DNA of 64,000 nt from CADCTB01 sp963768975 (GTDB lineage Bacteria > Actinomycetota > Acidimicrobiia > Acidimicrobiales > AC-14): the NCBI GenBank assembly GCA_963768975.1, contig CAVYKB010000020.1, positions 124,001-188,000 on the forward strand, read 5' to 3'. The notes below the pieces were generated by a model, which was not told the DNA's origin, did not search any database, and saw only the letters and a program-made list of their open reading frames with translations. The position numbers were made by a program, and so were the translations under genes. Positions 8,256-16,834 of this stretch are shown one piece after another. Position 1 is the stretch's first letter; the number at the start of each line of letters is the position of its first letter.

Positions 8256-9005
8256 TTAGGAGCTGGCTTGGCGCTCCATCCAGCCCAGGATGAGAGCGAC
8301 GGCCCGGGGGTCGTGGCGCAGGCGGTGCCCGGCTTCGGAGAGGACCCGCAGCTCGACGGCGTCGCCGGCAGCGTCGGCCAGGACCCGGGCGTCGTCGAGG
8401 GGTACGTCGTCGTCGTCGGCCCCGTGGACGAGCAGCACCGGGCGGGGCGGGATCTTGGCGATCAGGGCAGTCGGCCGGATCTCCCGCAATTCGCGAGCCC
8501 AGGAGTCGAAGTCGGCCGGGAAGGCGCGGCTGCCGATGAGGCCGATGGAGCGGGAGTGCTCGAGGAAGCTGGCGGGGTCCGAGGCCCAGTCGCCGAAGTC
8601 GGCCTGGGCCGACAAGGTGGCCACACCGCGGACGCGCTCGTCCTCGCCGGCCTCGCACAGCGCCAGAGAGCCGCCGGCGCCGGCGCCGGCCAGCCAGACC
8701 CCGAACACGCCGGCGGTGTTCAGCAGGTAGTCGATGGCAGCCCGGAGGTCGTCGAGCCAGCCGGCGAGGGAGAAGTCGCCCTCGGACGCCCCGGTGCCCC
8801 GGAAGTTGAAGGTCAGGACCGCCCACCCGGTGTCTGCTGCCAGCCGGTCGGCCAGCTGGGGATAGGTCTGGCCTGATGTCGCCGCGCCTCCGGGGCCGGC
8901 GGGGAACCCGTGGCAGAGCACGAGGCCGGGCAGGGGCGCGGAGGACTCCGGCCGTACCAGGTACCCCGACAGGCGGAGGCCGCCTGACTCGATCACGCAC
9001 TGCAT
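8256..9005 (-). CDS. alpha/beta-hydrolase fold protein with atypical nucleophile elbow
   Basis: A 249-residue serine-hydrolase-fold protein. Visible elements are the oxyanion strand LVLCHGFPAGPGG, strand-turn FNFRGTGASEG, a putative acid loop HGADDDDVPL, and the terminal His in EAGHRLRHDP. The elbow, normally G-x-S-x-G, reads LAGAGAGGS, so Gly sits where the nucleophilic Ser is expected and a Ser follows four residues later. Either it is a non-catalytic or unusual member, or another residue serves. ATG 9005 is preceded by GGAGGTGAG. It converges with thiE. Confidence 0.78.
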   Translation of the reverse strand: MQCVIESGGLRLSGYLVRPESSAPLPGLVLCHGFPAGPGGAATSGQTYPQLADRLAADTGWAVLTFNFRGTGASEGDFSLAGWLDDLRAAIDYLLNTAGVFGVWLAGAGAGGSLALCEAGEDERVRGVATLSAQADFGDWASDPASFLEHSRSIGLIGSRAFPADFDSWARELREIRPTALIAKIPPRPVLLVHGADDDDVPLDDARVLADAAGDAVELRVLSEAGHRLRHDPRAVALILGWMERQASS

Positions 9006-9038
9006 GGCTGAGGCTCACCTCCGGCCGGACGCCAGCGC

Positions 9039-9067
9039 GACAAGGGGGCGCTGAGCGCCCCCTTGTC
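9039..9067 (-). terminator. strong GC-rich hairpin, probable terminator
   Basis: Perfect 13-bp arms GACAAGGGGGCGC / GCGCCCCCTTGTC separated by 3 nt. No U-tract follows. It lies downstream of the 182-residue membrane protein gene and upstream of the hydrolase start, so it would end transcripts entering from 9229. Confidence 0.65.
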
Positions 9068-9153
9068 TACTGCGAATTGCTGGAAAGGAAACTTGGGGGA
9101 GACGGACTGCACCGGGAGGGACCAGTTCCCGGACGTTTCCTCCGAGCGGTGGC

Positions 9154-9250
9154 GGCGGGATTTCCGCCTACCCGGTCCAGCTGCCAGTTAGCGGGCAGCC
9201 ACCTCCGAGGTCCCAAAACTACATTCGTTCAGGTGGACCACCTCCTTTCT
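9154..9250 (-). other. candidate structured 3' region with extended Shine-Dalgarno, start-stop pair and hairpins
   Basis: On the minus strand, 9250-9235 reads AGAAAGGAGGTGGTCC, complementary over 16 nt (one G-U) to the usual 16S rRNA 3' tail. It overlaps the last codons of the upstream gene. After it come a possible CTG-started 14-codon ORF (9232-9188) overlapping the upstream stop as CTGA, an ATG-TAG start-stop pair (9224-9219), a hairpin GGCAGC/GCTGCC (9199-9180) and another at 9168-9154. The 9039 hairpin closes the region. It may be a leader peptide, attenuator or small RNA; the function is unknown. Confidence 0.5.
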
Positions 9251-9777
9251 TCGGTAGTCACATGAAACCACAAACCACGCGCCAGTTCGAGGCAGTTTTT
9301 CGCCCGGCCGGGCTTCGATCCTGCGGAGCGCGAAGCCTTGAGATCCGGACCGCGCTCGTCGACCGGGCCGACCGCGCCGATGTCCTCCAGGTAGCCCATC
9401 TGGGCGTCGAGCACGGCGTGGATCTGCGCCGGCGTGTACGGCGAGCCGGCGGACTCGGCCTTCATGAGCACGAAGTCGACAGTTTCCGCCCCGCTGACGA
9501 CCACCGGATGGTCGGCGTCGGCGGTGTGACCGTTGGACGACACCCCCTTGATCCGGAAGAACTCGAGGTGCCAGTTGAGGATGCGCCGGACGTCGTCAGG
9601 GGACAGGACGGCGGCCACCTCCGGGCCCACGTGGTCGCACACCCAAGCCACGGCGTCCTCGAACTCGAATACCCGGCCGGGTGCCTTGGTGGCCAGGCGC
9701 CGGGCCTCCCGGCCGACTACCACGGCGGCGATGGCGAAGACGGCGGCGACGGCGAGGACGCCGAGGATGATCCCCAT
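9229..9777 (-). CDS. conserved actinobacterial-type membrane-anchored protein, unknown function
   Basis: A 182-residue protein from ATG 9777, seven nt after a TACCCT box. An N-terminal transmembrane helix (GIILGVLAVAAVFAIAAVVV) is followed by a soluble domain with FEFEDAVAWVCDHVGPEV, DDVRRILNWHLEFFRIKGV and PAQIHAVLDAQMGYLEDIG. These helical stretches resemble a hypothetical family I associate with actinomycetes, but I cannot name it. The last codons encode TTEERRWST and at the same time form the extended Shine-Dalgarno described at 9235-9250. No enzymatic motif is seen. Confidence 0.68.
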   Translation of the reverse strand: MGIILGVLAVAAVFAIAAVVVGREARRLATKAPGRVFEFEDAVAWVCDHVGPEVAAVLSPDDVRRILNWHLEFFRIKGVSSNGHTADADHPVVVSGAETVDFVLMKAESAGSPYTPAQIHAVLDAQMGYLEDIGAVGPVDERGPDLKASRSAGSKPGRAKNCLELARGLWFHVTTEERRWST

Positions 9778-9784
9778 GGGGCCG

Positions 9785-9790
9785 AGGGTA
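9785..9790 (-). promoter_or_regulatory. -10 box (TACCCT) for the 182-residue membrane protein
   Basis: TACCCT on the minus strand, 7 nt before ATG 9777. Confidence 0.5.
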
Positions 9791-9802
9791 GTGCGGGGCC
9801 GT

Positions 9803-10819
9803 TCAGAGCCCGACGAGCCGGGCCAGGCGCTCCCGGTGGTGGCGCGGATCGCCGAACAGGTGGAACGACGACCGGGCCCGCCGCAGGTACAGATGGGCGT
9901 CGTGGTCCCAGGTGAAGCCCAGGCCGCCGTGGACGTGCAGGCCGTCGGCCGCGACCTTCACGAACGCCTCGGAGCAGCACGCCTTGGCGATGGCGGCGGC
10001 GGCCGGCAACCCGGCGCCGGCCTCGGCGCCGGCGGCGTGGCCGGCCGCGGCCCGGGCGGACTCCAGCTCCAGGAGCATGCCGGCGCACAGGTGCTTGACG
10101 GCCTGGAAGCTGCCGATCGGCCGGCCGAACTGCTCCCGCCGGCCGGCGTGCTCCACCGCCATCTCCAGCACGCGCTCGGCCCCGCCGACCGACTCGGCGG
10201 CGAGGGCGACGGCGCACAGGTCGACGGCCTGCGCCGGCGAGCCGCCGAGGCGCTGCGCCGGGGTGGCGGCGAGGCGGACGCGTGCCAGCCGGCGGGTCAG
10301 GTCGACCGTCGCCAGGGGCGCCAGGTCGAGGCCCGGCGCACCGGCCTCGACCTGGAAGAGGGCGACCTCGCCGCCGTCATCCCGGGCCGAGACCACCAGG
10401 ACGTCGGCCGCGCACCCGTCGACCACGTAGGACTTCTCACCCTCCAGGCGCCACGTTCCCGCCGGCGCCTGGATCGCCCGGGCCTGCACGGCCTCCGGCT
10501 CCCACCGTCCGGACGCCTCGGCCAGGGCCAGGCTGGCGATGCACAGCCCGCCGGTTACCGCGCCCTGGATGTCGGCGGGCAGAAACGGTGCGGCGGTGAC
10601 CGTCGCCAGATACGGGGCGCACAGCAGCACCCGGCCAGTCTCTTCGAGCACGACTGCCCGCTCGGGCCAGCCGGGGAGGTCGAGCAGGTCGTGGTCAGCG
10701 GCCAGGCGCAGCCAGACGTCGAGGTCGTGGCCCCGCTCGTCCTCCATGAGCCGGCGCACGGCCGCCGGCGGCGAGACCTCGGCCATGAAGGCCCGAGCTC
10801 GGGTTCGCAGCTGCTCCAC
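9803..10819 (-). CDS. acyl-CoA dehydrogenase family protein (short)
   Basis: A 338-residue flavoprotein-type protein starting at GTG 10819 (MEQLRTRARAF). C-terminal family features are clear: REQFGRPIGSFQAVKHLCAGM (FAD/tetramer helix), AIAKACCSEAFVKVAADGLHVHGGLGFTWDHDAHLYLRRA. The N-terminal and middle domains are shortened relative to the usual 380-400 residues, as in many actinobacterial paralogues that work as heteromers in steroid or fatty-acid side-chain oxidation. I do not see a clear catalytic Glu. The divergent MBL gene starts only 18 bp away. The longer open frame to 11413 is antisense to that gene and not used. Confidence 0.8.
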   Translation of the reverse strand: MEQLRTRARAFMAEVSPPAAVRRLMEDERGHDLDVWLRLAADHDLLDLPGWPERAVVLEETGRVLLCAPYLATVTAAPFLPADIQGAVTGGLCIASLALAEASGRWEPEAVQARAIQAPAGTWRLEGEKSYVVDGCAADVLVVSARDDGGEVALFQVEAGAPGLDLAPLATVDLTRRLARVRLAATPAQRLGGSPAQAVDLCAVALAAESVGGAERVLEMAVEHAGRREQFGRPIGSFQAVKHLCAGMLLELESARAAAGHAAGAEAGAGLPAAAAIAKACCSEAFVKVAADGLHVHGGLGFTWDHDAHLYLRRARSSFHLFGDPRHHRERLARLVGL

Positions 10820-10837
10820 GGAGGCATACTCGCGTCC

Positions 10838-11443
10838 ATGCCGGTCGAGTACGAAGACGCCCAGGTCCAGATCACGAAGGTCGTCGTCGGGCCCATGGTG
10901 AATAACGTGTACGTGGTCCGCTGCACCGACAGCGGGTCCTCGGTGCTGATCGACGCAGCTGACGAGCCGGAGGTCCTCCTCCCGCTGTGCGGTGAGCTCA
11001 ACGTGGGCGACGTGCTGACCACCCACGGCCACCGCGACCACATCCAGGCGGTGCCCGCAGTCCGCCAGGCCGGGCACCGGGTGGGCGTGGGGCCGGCCGA
11101 CGCCGGCATGTTGCCGGGGCACGACTTCGAGATCGTCGACGGCGACGTCATCGAGGTGGGCCGGCTCCGGCTGCACGCCATCCACACGCCGGGTCACACG
11201 CCGGGGTCGACCTGCTTCACGATCGACGGGTCGCCGACCCTCTTCTCCGGCGACACGCTGTTCCCCGGCGGGCCGGGCAACACTCGAGGCAACGCTGTCA
11301 ACTTCGCCACCATCATCCGGTCCATCCAGCAGCGGCTGTTCACCCTGCCCGACGACACCGTCGTGCTCCCCGGCCACGGCGGCGGCACCACAATCGGCAC
11401 CGAGCGGCCCCACCTCCAGGAGTGGATCGACCGGGGCTGGTAA
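10838..11443 (+). CDS. MBL-fold metallo-hydrolase (glyoxalase II-like)
   Basis: A 201-residue metallo-beta-lactamase-fold hydrolase. The metal motif THGHRDH is at about residues 62-68; other ligands are His in HTPGHTPGST, Asp in LFSGDTLFPGG and His in VLPGHGGGT. The order and spacing match glyoxalase II-type hydroxyacylglutathione hydrolases, though the short C-terminus lacks the glutathione-binding domain, so the substrate may be another thioester. It is divergent from the acyl-CoA dehydrogenase gene and convergent with the debranching enzyme; a strong hairpin follows. Confidence 0.85.
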   Translation: MPVEYEDAQVQITKVVVGPMVNNVYVVRCTDSGSSVLIDAADEPEVLLPLCGELNVGDVLTTHGHRDHIQAVPAVRQAGHRVGVGPADAGMLPGHDFEIVDGDVIEVGRLRLHAIHTPGHTPGSTCFTIDGSPTLFSGDTLFPGGPGNTRGNAVNFATIIRSIQQRLFTLPDDTVVLPGHGGGTTIGTERPHLQEWIDRGW

Positions 11444-11473
11444 CCGACTCGCAGCCCCGCACCGGTCAGGCTC

Positions 11474-11500
11474 GCCGGCGGGGCAGGGGGCCCCGCCGGC
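11474..11500. terminator. bidirectional hairpin between convergent genes
   Basis: Perfect 11-bp arms GCCGGCGGGGC / GCCCCGCCGGC around AGGGG, between the MBL gene stop (11443) and the debranching enzyme stop (11543). No U-tract on either side. Confidence 0.6.
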
Positions 11501-11542
11501 ACGCGGTGGGCGGGGTCCGAGGACCCGGGTGCCCGTCGCCAG

Positions 11543-13669
11543 TTATGCGGTGAGGGGATCGCGTGCTTGCTGGACCAGCTGCACGCCGGCGCCGAGCCCC
11601 TCGGCGTGCATGCCGTGGCGGTCGACGGCGACGGTCACCCGCCGGCCGGCGAGGGGGATGCGGTCGACACGGAGGCGCTTGATCCGCTCCGGCAGGACGG
11701 GGTCGAGCCAGACCTTGCCGTGGGGGATCCACGGGTCGAGGCGCAGGATGCTGCGCAGGAACATCAGCGGCGATGCCGCCGCCCAGGCCTGTGGTGAGCA
11801 CGACGACGGGTAGCTGACTGGGAACGGCACCTCGTCGCGGCCCAATCCGCCGAACAGCTCGGGCAGGCGACCGCCGAAGTGGGCGGCGGCGTCGAGCATG
11901 CCCATGATCACCCGCTCGGCCTCCTCGACGAAGCCGTACCGGGTCAGGCCGGCGGCGATGATGGCGTTGTCGTGGGGCCACACCGAACCGACGTGGTAGC
12001 TGATCGGGTTGTAGCCGGTCATCTCCGCGCTCAGCGTTCGGATGCCCCAGCCGCTGAACATCTCGGGTGACAGAAGGCGCTCGGCCACCGCCGGCGCCTT
12101 GTCCTGGTCGACGAGACCCGTCCACAGGCAGTGGCCGATGTTCGACGCCAGGGCGTCGATCGGCTCCTTGTCGCGGTCGAGGCCCATAGCGAACCAGCCC
12201 CGGTCCTCCAGCCAAAAGTCCCGGTTGAACGACGTCTTCAGGGCTGCGGCCTTGGCGCGGTAGCGGGCGGCGGTGGTCTCGTCGCGCAACTCGTCGGCGA
12301 AGTGGGCCCGGGCCAGATAGGCGCCGTACACATAGCCCTGCACCTCGCACAAGGCGATCGGCGCCCGGGCCAGGCGGCCGTCGGCGAAGCGGATGGCGTC
12401 CCAGGAGTCCTTCCAGCCCTGGTTGCCGAGCCCCCTGTCGGAAGATCGTTCGTACTCGACGTAGCCGTCGCCGTCCCGGTCTCCGTACTCCTCGATCCAG
12501 GCGAGCGCCCGATCCGCGGTGGGAAGCAGGCTGTCGACGACATCGGGGGCCAGCCCCCACCGGCGCAGCTCGCCGAGGAGCATGACGAAGAGCGGCGTGG
12601 CGTCGGCCGTCCCGTAGTAAACGGTGCCTCCGCCCAGCGACAGCGATGACGCCTCGCCGAAGCGCATCTCGTGGAGGATGCGGCCGGGCTCCTCGTCGGT
12701 GATGGGGTCGACCTTGGTGCCCTGGAAGCGGGCAAGGGTTTGCAGGACATCCTGGGCGAGCGTGGGGTCGACGATCAGGGCCATCCAGGACGTGAGGAGG
12801 GAGTCGCGCCCGAAGAGCGTCATGAACCACGGCGCGCCAGCGGCCAGGACGGCCCGGTCGGGGAAGTCGGGGTCGAAGATCCGCAGGGATCCGAGGTCCT
12901 CCGCGCCCTTGGTCACGGCCTGGTGAAACACCGCGGAGTCCGTCTCCACCGCCGGCACGGCTTCCCGCCACCGGTCGAGGCGCTGGTGGGGGGTGGACTG
13001 CTCCACCGGCTCGCCGCAGCGGTACCGGGGCTCGATCTCGTCTCCGTCGATCAGAGGGGTGAACTGGAGGCAGGTGCTCCACTGGCCGCGGGCGGGGACG
13101 ACGGTCTCCCACGTCGCAGTGTCGGACACGAACTGGGCTGGCTCGCTCGACGTGATGCGCAGGCCCCGTCGGCTCACGCCTTTGCGGTAGGAGAAGTGGA
13201 GCCCGCCGGTGGTGGTCTCGAGGGAGATCTGGCCCTCGGTGCGGGCCCGGCCCTCCTTGACCGCGAACAGGTTGGCGAAGTCAGCCGAGAACCTGAGCTG
13301 GATCGAGCAGTACGCCGGCTCCTCGCCATAGTTGCGCACCACGAGGTCCTCGCGCATGCCGCGCCCGACGTAGCGGTAGCGCAGCAGCGTGAGGTTGCTG
13401 TCGGCCCGGCCGGCGACCGGTTGGCTGCGGGCCACGAACGTGGCGGAGAACGGAGCCGTGCGCTCGGCAGCCAGGCCCTCGGCCCGTTGGCCGTTGATGT
13501 GCACGTCGAGGCCGGTGAGGAAGCGGGTGTCGCGGAAGAAGAGCCCCTGTGTCGTGCCGGGCGAAACATCGCCGCTGCGGCCGGAGATGCAGAAGGCGGA
13601 TCCCTGGACGAGGGTGAGGAGACCCTCGGCCGCGTCAGTGGGTTGCTCGATGGTCCATGGTTCGGCCAC
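11543..13669 (-). CDS. glycogen debranching (amylo-alpha-1,6-glucosidase-like) family protein
   Basis: A 708-residue protein with an N-terminal beta-rich debranching domain (SAFCISGRSGD, GLFFRDTRFLTGL, RYRYVGRGMREDLVVRNYG) and a C-terminal (alpha/alpha)6 GH catalytic domain with APWFMTLFGRDSL, GRILHEMRFGE, YGTADATPLFVMLLGEL, NQGWKDSWDAI and HVGSVWPHDNAIIAAGL. Acidic residues in GRDSL, KDSWD and WPHDN are catalytic candidates. I chose GTG 13669 because a TACGCT box ends 8 nt before it; a GTG at 13720 would add 17 residues. The gene is isolated from other glycogen genes and divergent from a lipoprotein gene. Confidence 0.82.
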   Translation of the reverse strand: MAEPWTIEQPTDAAEGLLTLVQGSAFCISGRSGDVSPGTTQGLFFRDTRFLTGLDVHINGQRAEGLAAERTAPFSATFVARSQPVAGRADSNLTLLRYRYVGRGMREDLVVRNYGEEPAYCSIQLRFSADFANLFAVKEGRARTEGQISLETTTGGLHFSYRKGVSRRGLRITSSEPAQFVSDTATWETVVPARGQWSTCLQFTPLIDGDEIEPRYRCGEPVEQSTPHQRLDRWREAVPAVETDSAVFHQAVTKGAEDLGSLRIFDPDFPDRAVLAAGAPWFMTLFGRDSLLTSWMALIVDPTLAQDVLQTLARFQGTKVDPITDEEPGRILHEMRFGEASSLSLGGGTVYYGTADATPLFVMLLGELRRWGLAPDVVDSLLPTADRALAWIEEYGDRDGDGYVEYERSSDRGLGNQGWKDSWDAIRFADGRLARAPIALCEVQGYVYGAYLARAHFADELRDETTAARYRAKAAALKTSFNRDFWLEDRGWFAMGLDRDKEPIDALASNIGHCLWTGLVDQDKAPAVAERLLSPEMFSGWGIRTLSAEMTGYNPISYHVGSVWPHDNAIIAAGLTRYGFVEEAERVIMGMLDAAAHFGGRLPELFGGLGRDEVPFPVSYPSSCSPQAWAAASPLMFLRSILRLDPWIPHGKVWLDPVLPERIKRLRVDRIPLAGRRVTVAVDRHGMHAEGLGAGVQLVQQARDPLTA

Positions 13670-13677
13670 GTCGGGGC

Positions 13678-13683
13678 AGCGTA
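13678..13683 (-). promoter_or_regulatory. -10 box (TACGCT) for the debranching enzyme
   Basis: TACGCT on the minus strand, 8 nt before GTG 13669; it decides this start over GTG 13720. Confidence 0.5.
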
Positions 13684-13723
13684 CTTGCGTGGCGAACGAC
13701 GCTTCGAGCCGACGGGCCACCGG

Positions 13724-13729
13724 TACCGT
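13724..13729 (+). promoter_or_regulatory. -10 box (TACCGT) for the HELLH lipoprotein
   Basis: TACCGT followed by 7 nt and GTG 13737. Confidence 0.5.
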
Positions 13730-13736
13730 TTCAGGG

Positions 13737-14621
13737 GTGCGCCGGCGTCAGTTTCTCGTGGGGTTGGTGCTGGTACTCGCGGCGTCGTGCACGTCGCCGG
13801 CCACCTTCGACGAGTCCGGTTTGGCACCCACGGCTTCCTCCACGCTGCCGACGACCACAATGGCGCCGACCACGACGACCACACCGCTCCCGGCCGATGT
13901 CGCCGACCTGGCGGCCAGGACCACCATGACAGAGCAGGGCCGGCGCATCTTCCTGGCCGCCCGGCCCGCCATCGAAGACGCCGCGACATTCGCCGGCAAC
14001 TGTGGCATCGCCGCGCCCGCCGACGTCGCCGGCCAGCCCCGCTCCCACACCGCCGGCTGCTACGTCGCCGGGCGCATCCACCTGCTCGCGCCCGAGCGCG
14101 CCGAGGCCCGGGAGCTGCTGTACGTGGTCGCCGCCCACGAGCTGCTCCACGCTGTGTACGGCACGCTCGGACCGGCCGAGCGGGCCCGGATCGACGCCGA
14201 GCTGGAGGCCGCACGGCCGGGCAACGTGCGCCTAGAGGAGCGGTTGAGGCCCTACGGGGCGACGCCGACGCTCATCAACGAGGTCCACTCGATCCTCGGC
14301 TCGGAGTTCGACGGCTTGTCGCCGGCGCTCGAAGCCCACTACGCCCAGTACTTCGCCGACCGCTCCGCAGTGGTCGGCGCCCGCCAACGGATCCTCGGCG
14401 CCCGGGAGGCTGAGATCGCCCGGCTTCGCACCGAGATCGACAGCCTCGACGGGCGCATCGAGACCCTCCGGGCCACCATGGTGTCGCAGCGGGCCGCCGG
14501 CGACATCCGGGCCTACAACGCCAGCGTCGAAGTGTTCAACGGGTTGGTCGACCGCTATAACGGCTCGGTCGAGGACCTGAACGCGCAGGTCGCCGAGTAC
14601 AACAGCCTGCTGGGCGGCTGA
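13737..14621 (+). CDS. putative lipoprotein with HELLH metalloprotease-like motif and coiled-coil tail
   Basis: A 294-residue exported protein. The N-terminus (RRRQFLVGLVLVLAASCTSP) fits a lipoprotein signal ending at Cys. A Thr/Pro linker (residues 35-55) precedes a globular domain with cysteines in GNCGIAAP and TAGCYVAGRI, then LYVVAAHELLHAVYGTL, whose HELLH matches the zinc-peptidase HExxH. A possible third ligand Glu lies downstream in INEVHSILGSEF. The last ~90 residues form a coiled coil (AREAEIARLRTEIDSLDGRI) and an Asn/Tyr-rich tail (YNASVEVFNGLVDRYNGSV). I do not recognise the family. Zinc protease activity is inferred only from the motif. Confidence 0.7.
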   Translation: MRRRQFLVGLVLVLAASCTSPATFDESGLAPTASSTLPTTTMAPTTTTTPLPADVADLAARTTMTEQGRRIFLAARPAIEDAATFAGNCGIAAPADVAGQPRSHTAGCYVAGRIHLLAPERAEARELLYVVAAHELLHAVYGTLGPAERARIDAELEAARPGNVRLEERLRPYGATPTLINEVHSILGSEFDGLSPALEAHYAQYFADRSAVVGARQRILGAREAEIARLRTEIDSLDGRIETLRATMVSQRAAGDIRAYNASVEVFNGLVDRYNGSVEDLNAQVAEYNSLLGG

Positions 14622-14666
14622 AGTGCTGCATGGGCCCTGCCAGGGTTTCCCCTATGGGCGTAGTGC

Positions 14667-14672
14667 TAATCT
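14667..14672 (+). promoter_or_regulatory. -10 box (TAATCT) for sufC-sufS
   Basis: TAATCT followed by 6 nt and GTG 14679. The intervening GGAGAG could also act as a weak ribosome site. Confidence 0.55.
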
Positions 14673-14678
14673 GGAGAG

Positions 14679-15415
<737 letters not shown>

Positions 15416-15434
<19 letters not shown>

Positions 15435-16651
15435 CGCAGGTCAAGAAGGACTTCCCGATCCTCGACCGCGACGTGGCCGGCCACCGGTTGGTCTTTCTCG
15501 ATTCCGCGGCCAGCTCGCAGAAGCCCCGCGCCGTCCTCGACGCCATGGAGCACTACTACGTCACCACTCATGCCAACGTGCACCGTGGCGTGTACACCAT
15601 CGCCGAGGAGGCCACCAAGGCCTACGAAGCGGCCCGCAGCACCGTCGCCCGCTTTATCGGCGCCCCCTCGCCCCGGGGCGTCGTGTTCACCAAGAACGCC
15701 ACCGAGGCCGTCAACCTCGTCGCCCATTCCTACGGCCGCTCCCTCCTCCCGCCCGGCAAGGCCGTCCTGCTGAGCGTCATGGAGCACCACGCCAACCTGG
15801 TGCCCTGGCTGATGCTGCGGGAGGAGCGAGGCACCGAGCTGCGGTTCCTCGACATCGACGACGCCGGCCGCCTGGTCCTCGACGACCTGGACCGGATGCT
15901 CGACGGCGTGGGCCTCGTCGCGCTGACCGCCATGTCGAACGTGCTCGGCACGCTGAACCCCATCGCCGAGATCGCCGCCCGGGCCCACGCCGCCGGCGCC
16001 GTGGTGCTGGTCGACGCCGCCCAGTCGGTGCCCCACGCCGCCACCGACGTCGCGACCATGGGCTGTGACTTCCTGGCCTTCTCGGCCCACAAGATGTGCG
16101 GGCCGACCGGCATCGGCGTGCTTTGGGGCCGGGAAGACCTGCTGGAGGCAATGCCGGCGTTCCTCGGTGGCGGCGAGATGATCCGCGACGTGCGCCTCGA
16201 CGGCTGGACCCCCAACGAGATTCCCTGGCGGTTCGAGGCGGGCACCCCTCCGATCGCGGAGGCCATCGGCCTCAGCGCCGCCGTCGACTACCTGACCGAC
16301 CTGGGCATGGACGCAGTCCGCGAGCACGAGGTGGCGTTGACGAGCCAGGCGCTGGCCACGCTGTCGGAGCGCCATGGCGACGACCTGCGCATCTTCGGCC
16401 CGATCGAGGCCGGCGACCGGGGCGGGGTCATCTCGTTCACCTTTCGCGACATCCACCCGCATGACCTCTCCCAGGTCCTCGACAGCTCCGGCGTCTGCAT
16501 CCGGGCCGGTCATCACTGCGCCCGGCCGCTCATGCGCCGCCTCGGCGTGCCGGCGACGTCGCGGGCGTCGTTCTACGTCTACAACGACGAAGCCGATGTC
16601 GAAGCGCTGTCCGACGGCCTCCTCGCCGCCACCGACCTCTTCGCCTTCTGA
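15416..16651 (+). CDS. sufS: cysteine desulfurase SufS
   Basis: A 411-residue PLP enzyme converting cysteine to alanine and loading persulfide for Fe-S assembly. The PLP Lys is about residue 226 in FSAHKMCGPTGIG, PLP-binding His is in VMEHHANLVPW, Asp in VDAAQSVPH, and the sulfur-accepting Cys is about 368 in RAGHHCARPLM, the group II desulfurase arrangement. The N-terminus (DVAQVKKDFPILDRDVAGHRLVFLDSA) is typical. It starts inside the sufC reading frame, so the two are coupled. A 183-bp repeat-containing gap separates it from sufU. Confidence 0.95.
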
Positions 16652-16834
16652 TGTTTCGACGCCACGACGCCGTCAGCGACCCGCAGGAATCGTCGGCGGC
16701 CGCGTTCGACGCCGAAGGCGTCCCCGCCGGCTGCCGACCAAGAGGAACGGCGGAGGTCGGCCCGGCTCTGCCGGGCGGCCGCAGCGCCTTGTCACTCGCA
16801 CGAGCGGAGCGAAGCGAGCGAGGGCGAAACTGAG
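16652..16834. repeat. GC-rich repeat-bearing gap between sufS and sufU
   Basis: The gap holds a hairpin GCCCGGC-tct-GCCGGGC near 16763 and a GAGCGGAGCGAAGCGAGCGAG stretch at 16804-16824. Its middle part, starting near 16740, resembles the segment after the MFS gene near 20220. An open 60-codon frame spans it but its composition and repeats argue against a gene. It looks like an inserted repeat interrupting an otherwise compact operon. Confidence 0.5.

Noticed and set aside
9235..9250. Plus-strand GGACCACCTCCTTTCT resembling the 3' end of 16S rRNA
   Set aside because: No rRNA sequence precedes it; it is the complement of a minus-strand Shine-Dalgarno-like run.
16651..16833. 60-codon frame between sufS and sufU
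   Set aside because: Encoded by a hairpin-rich repeat shared with another gap; no ribosome site and no family.
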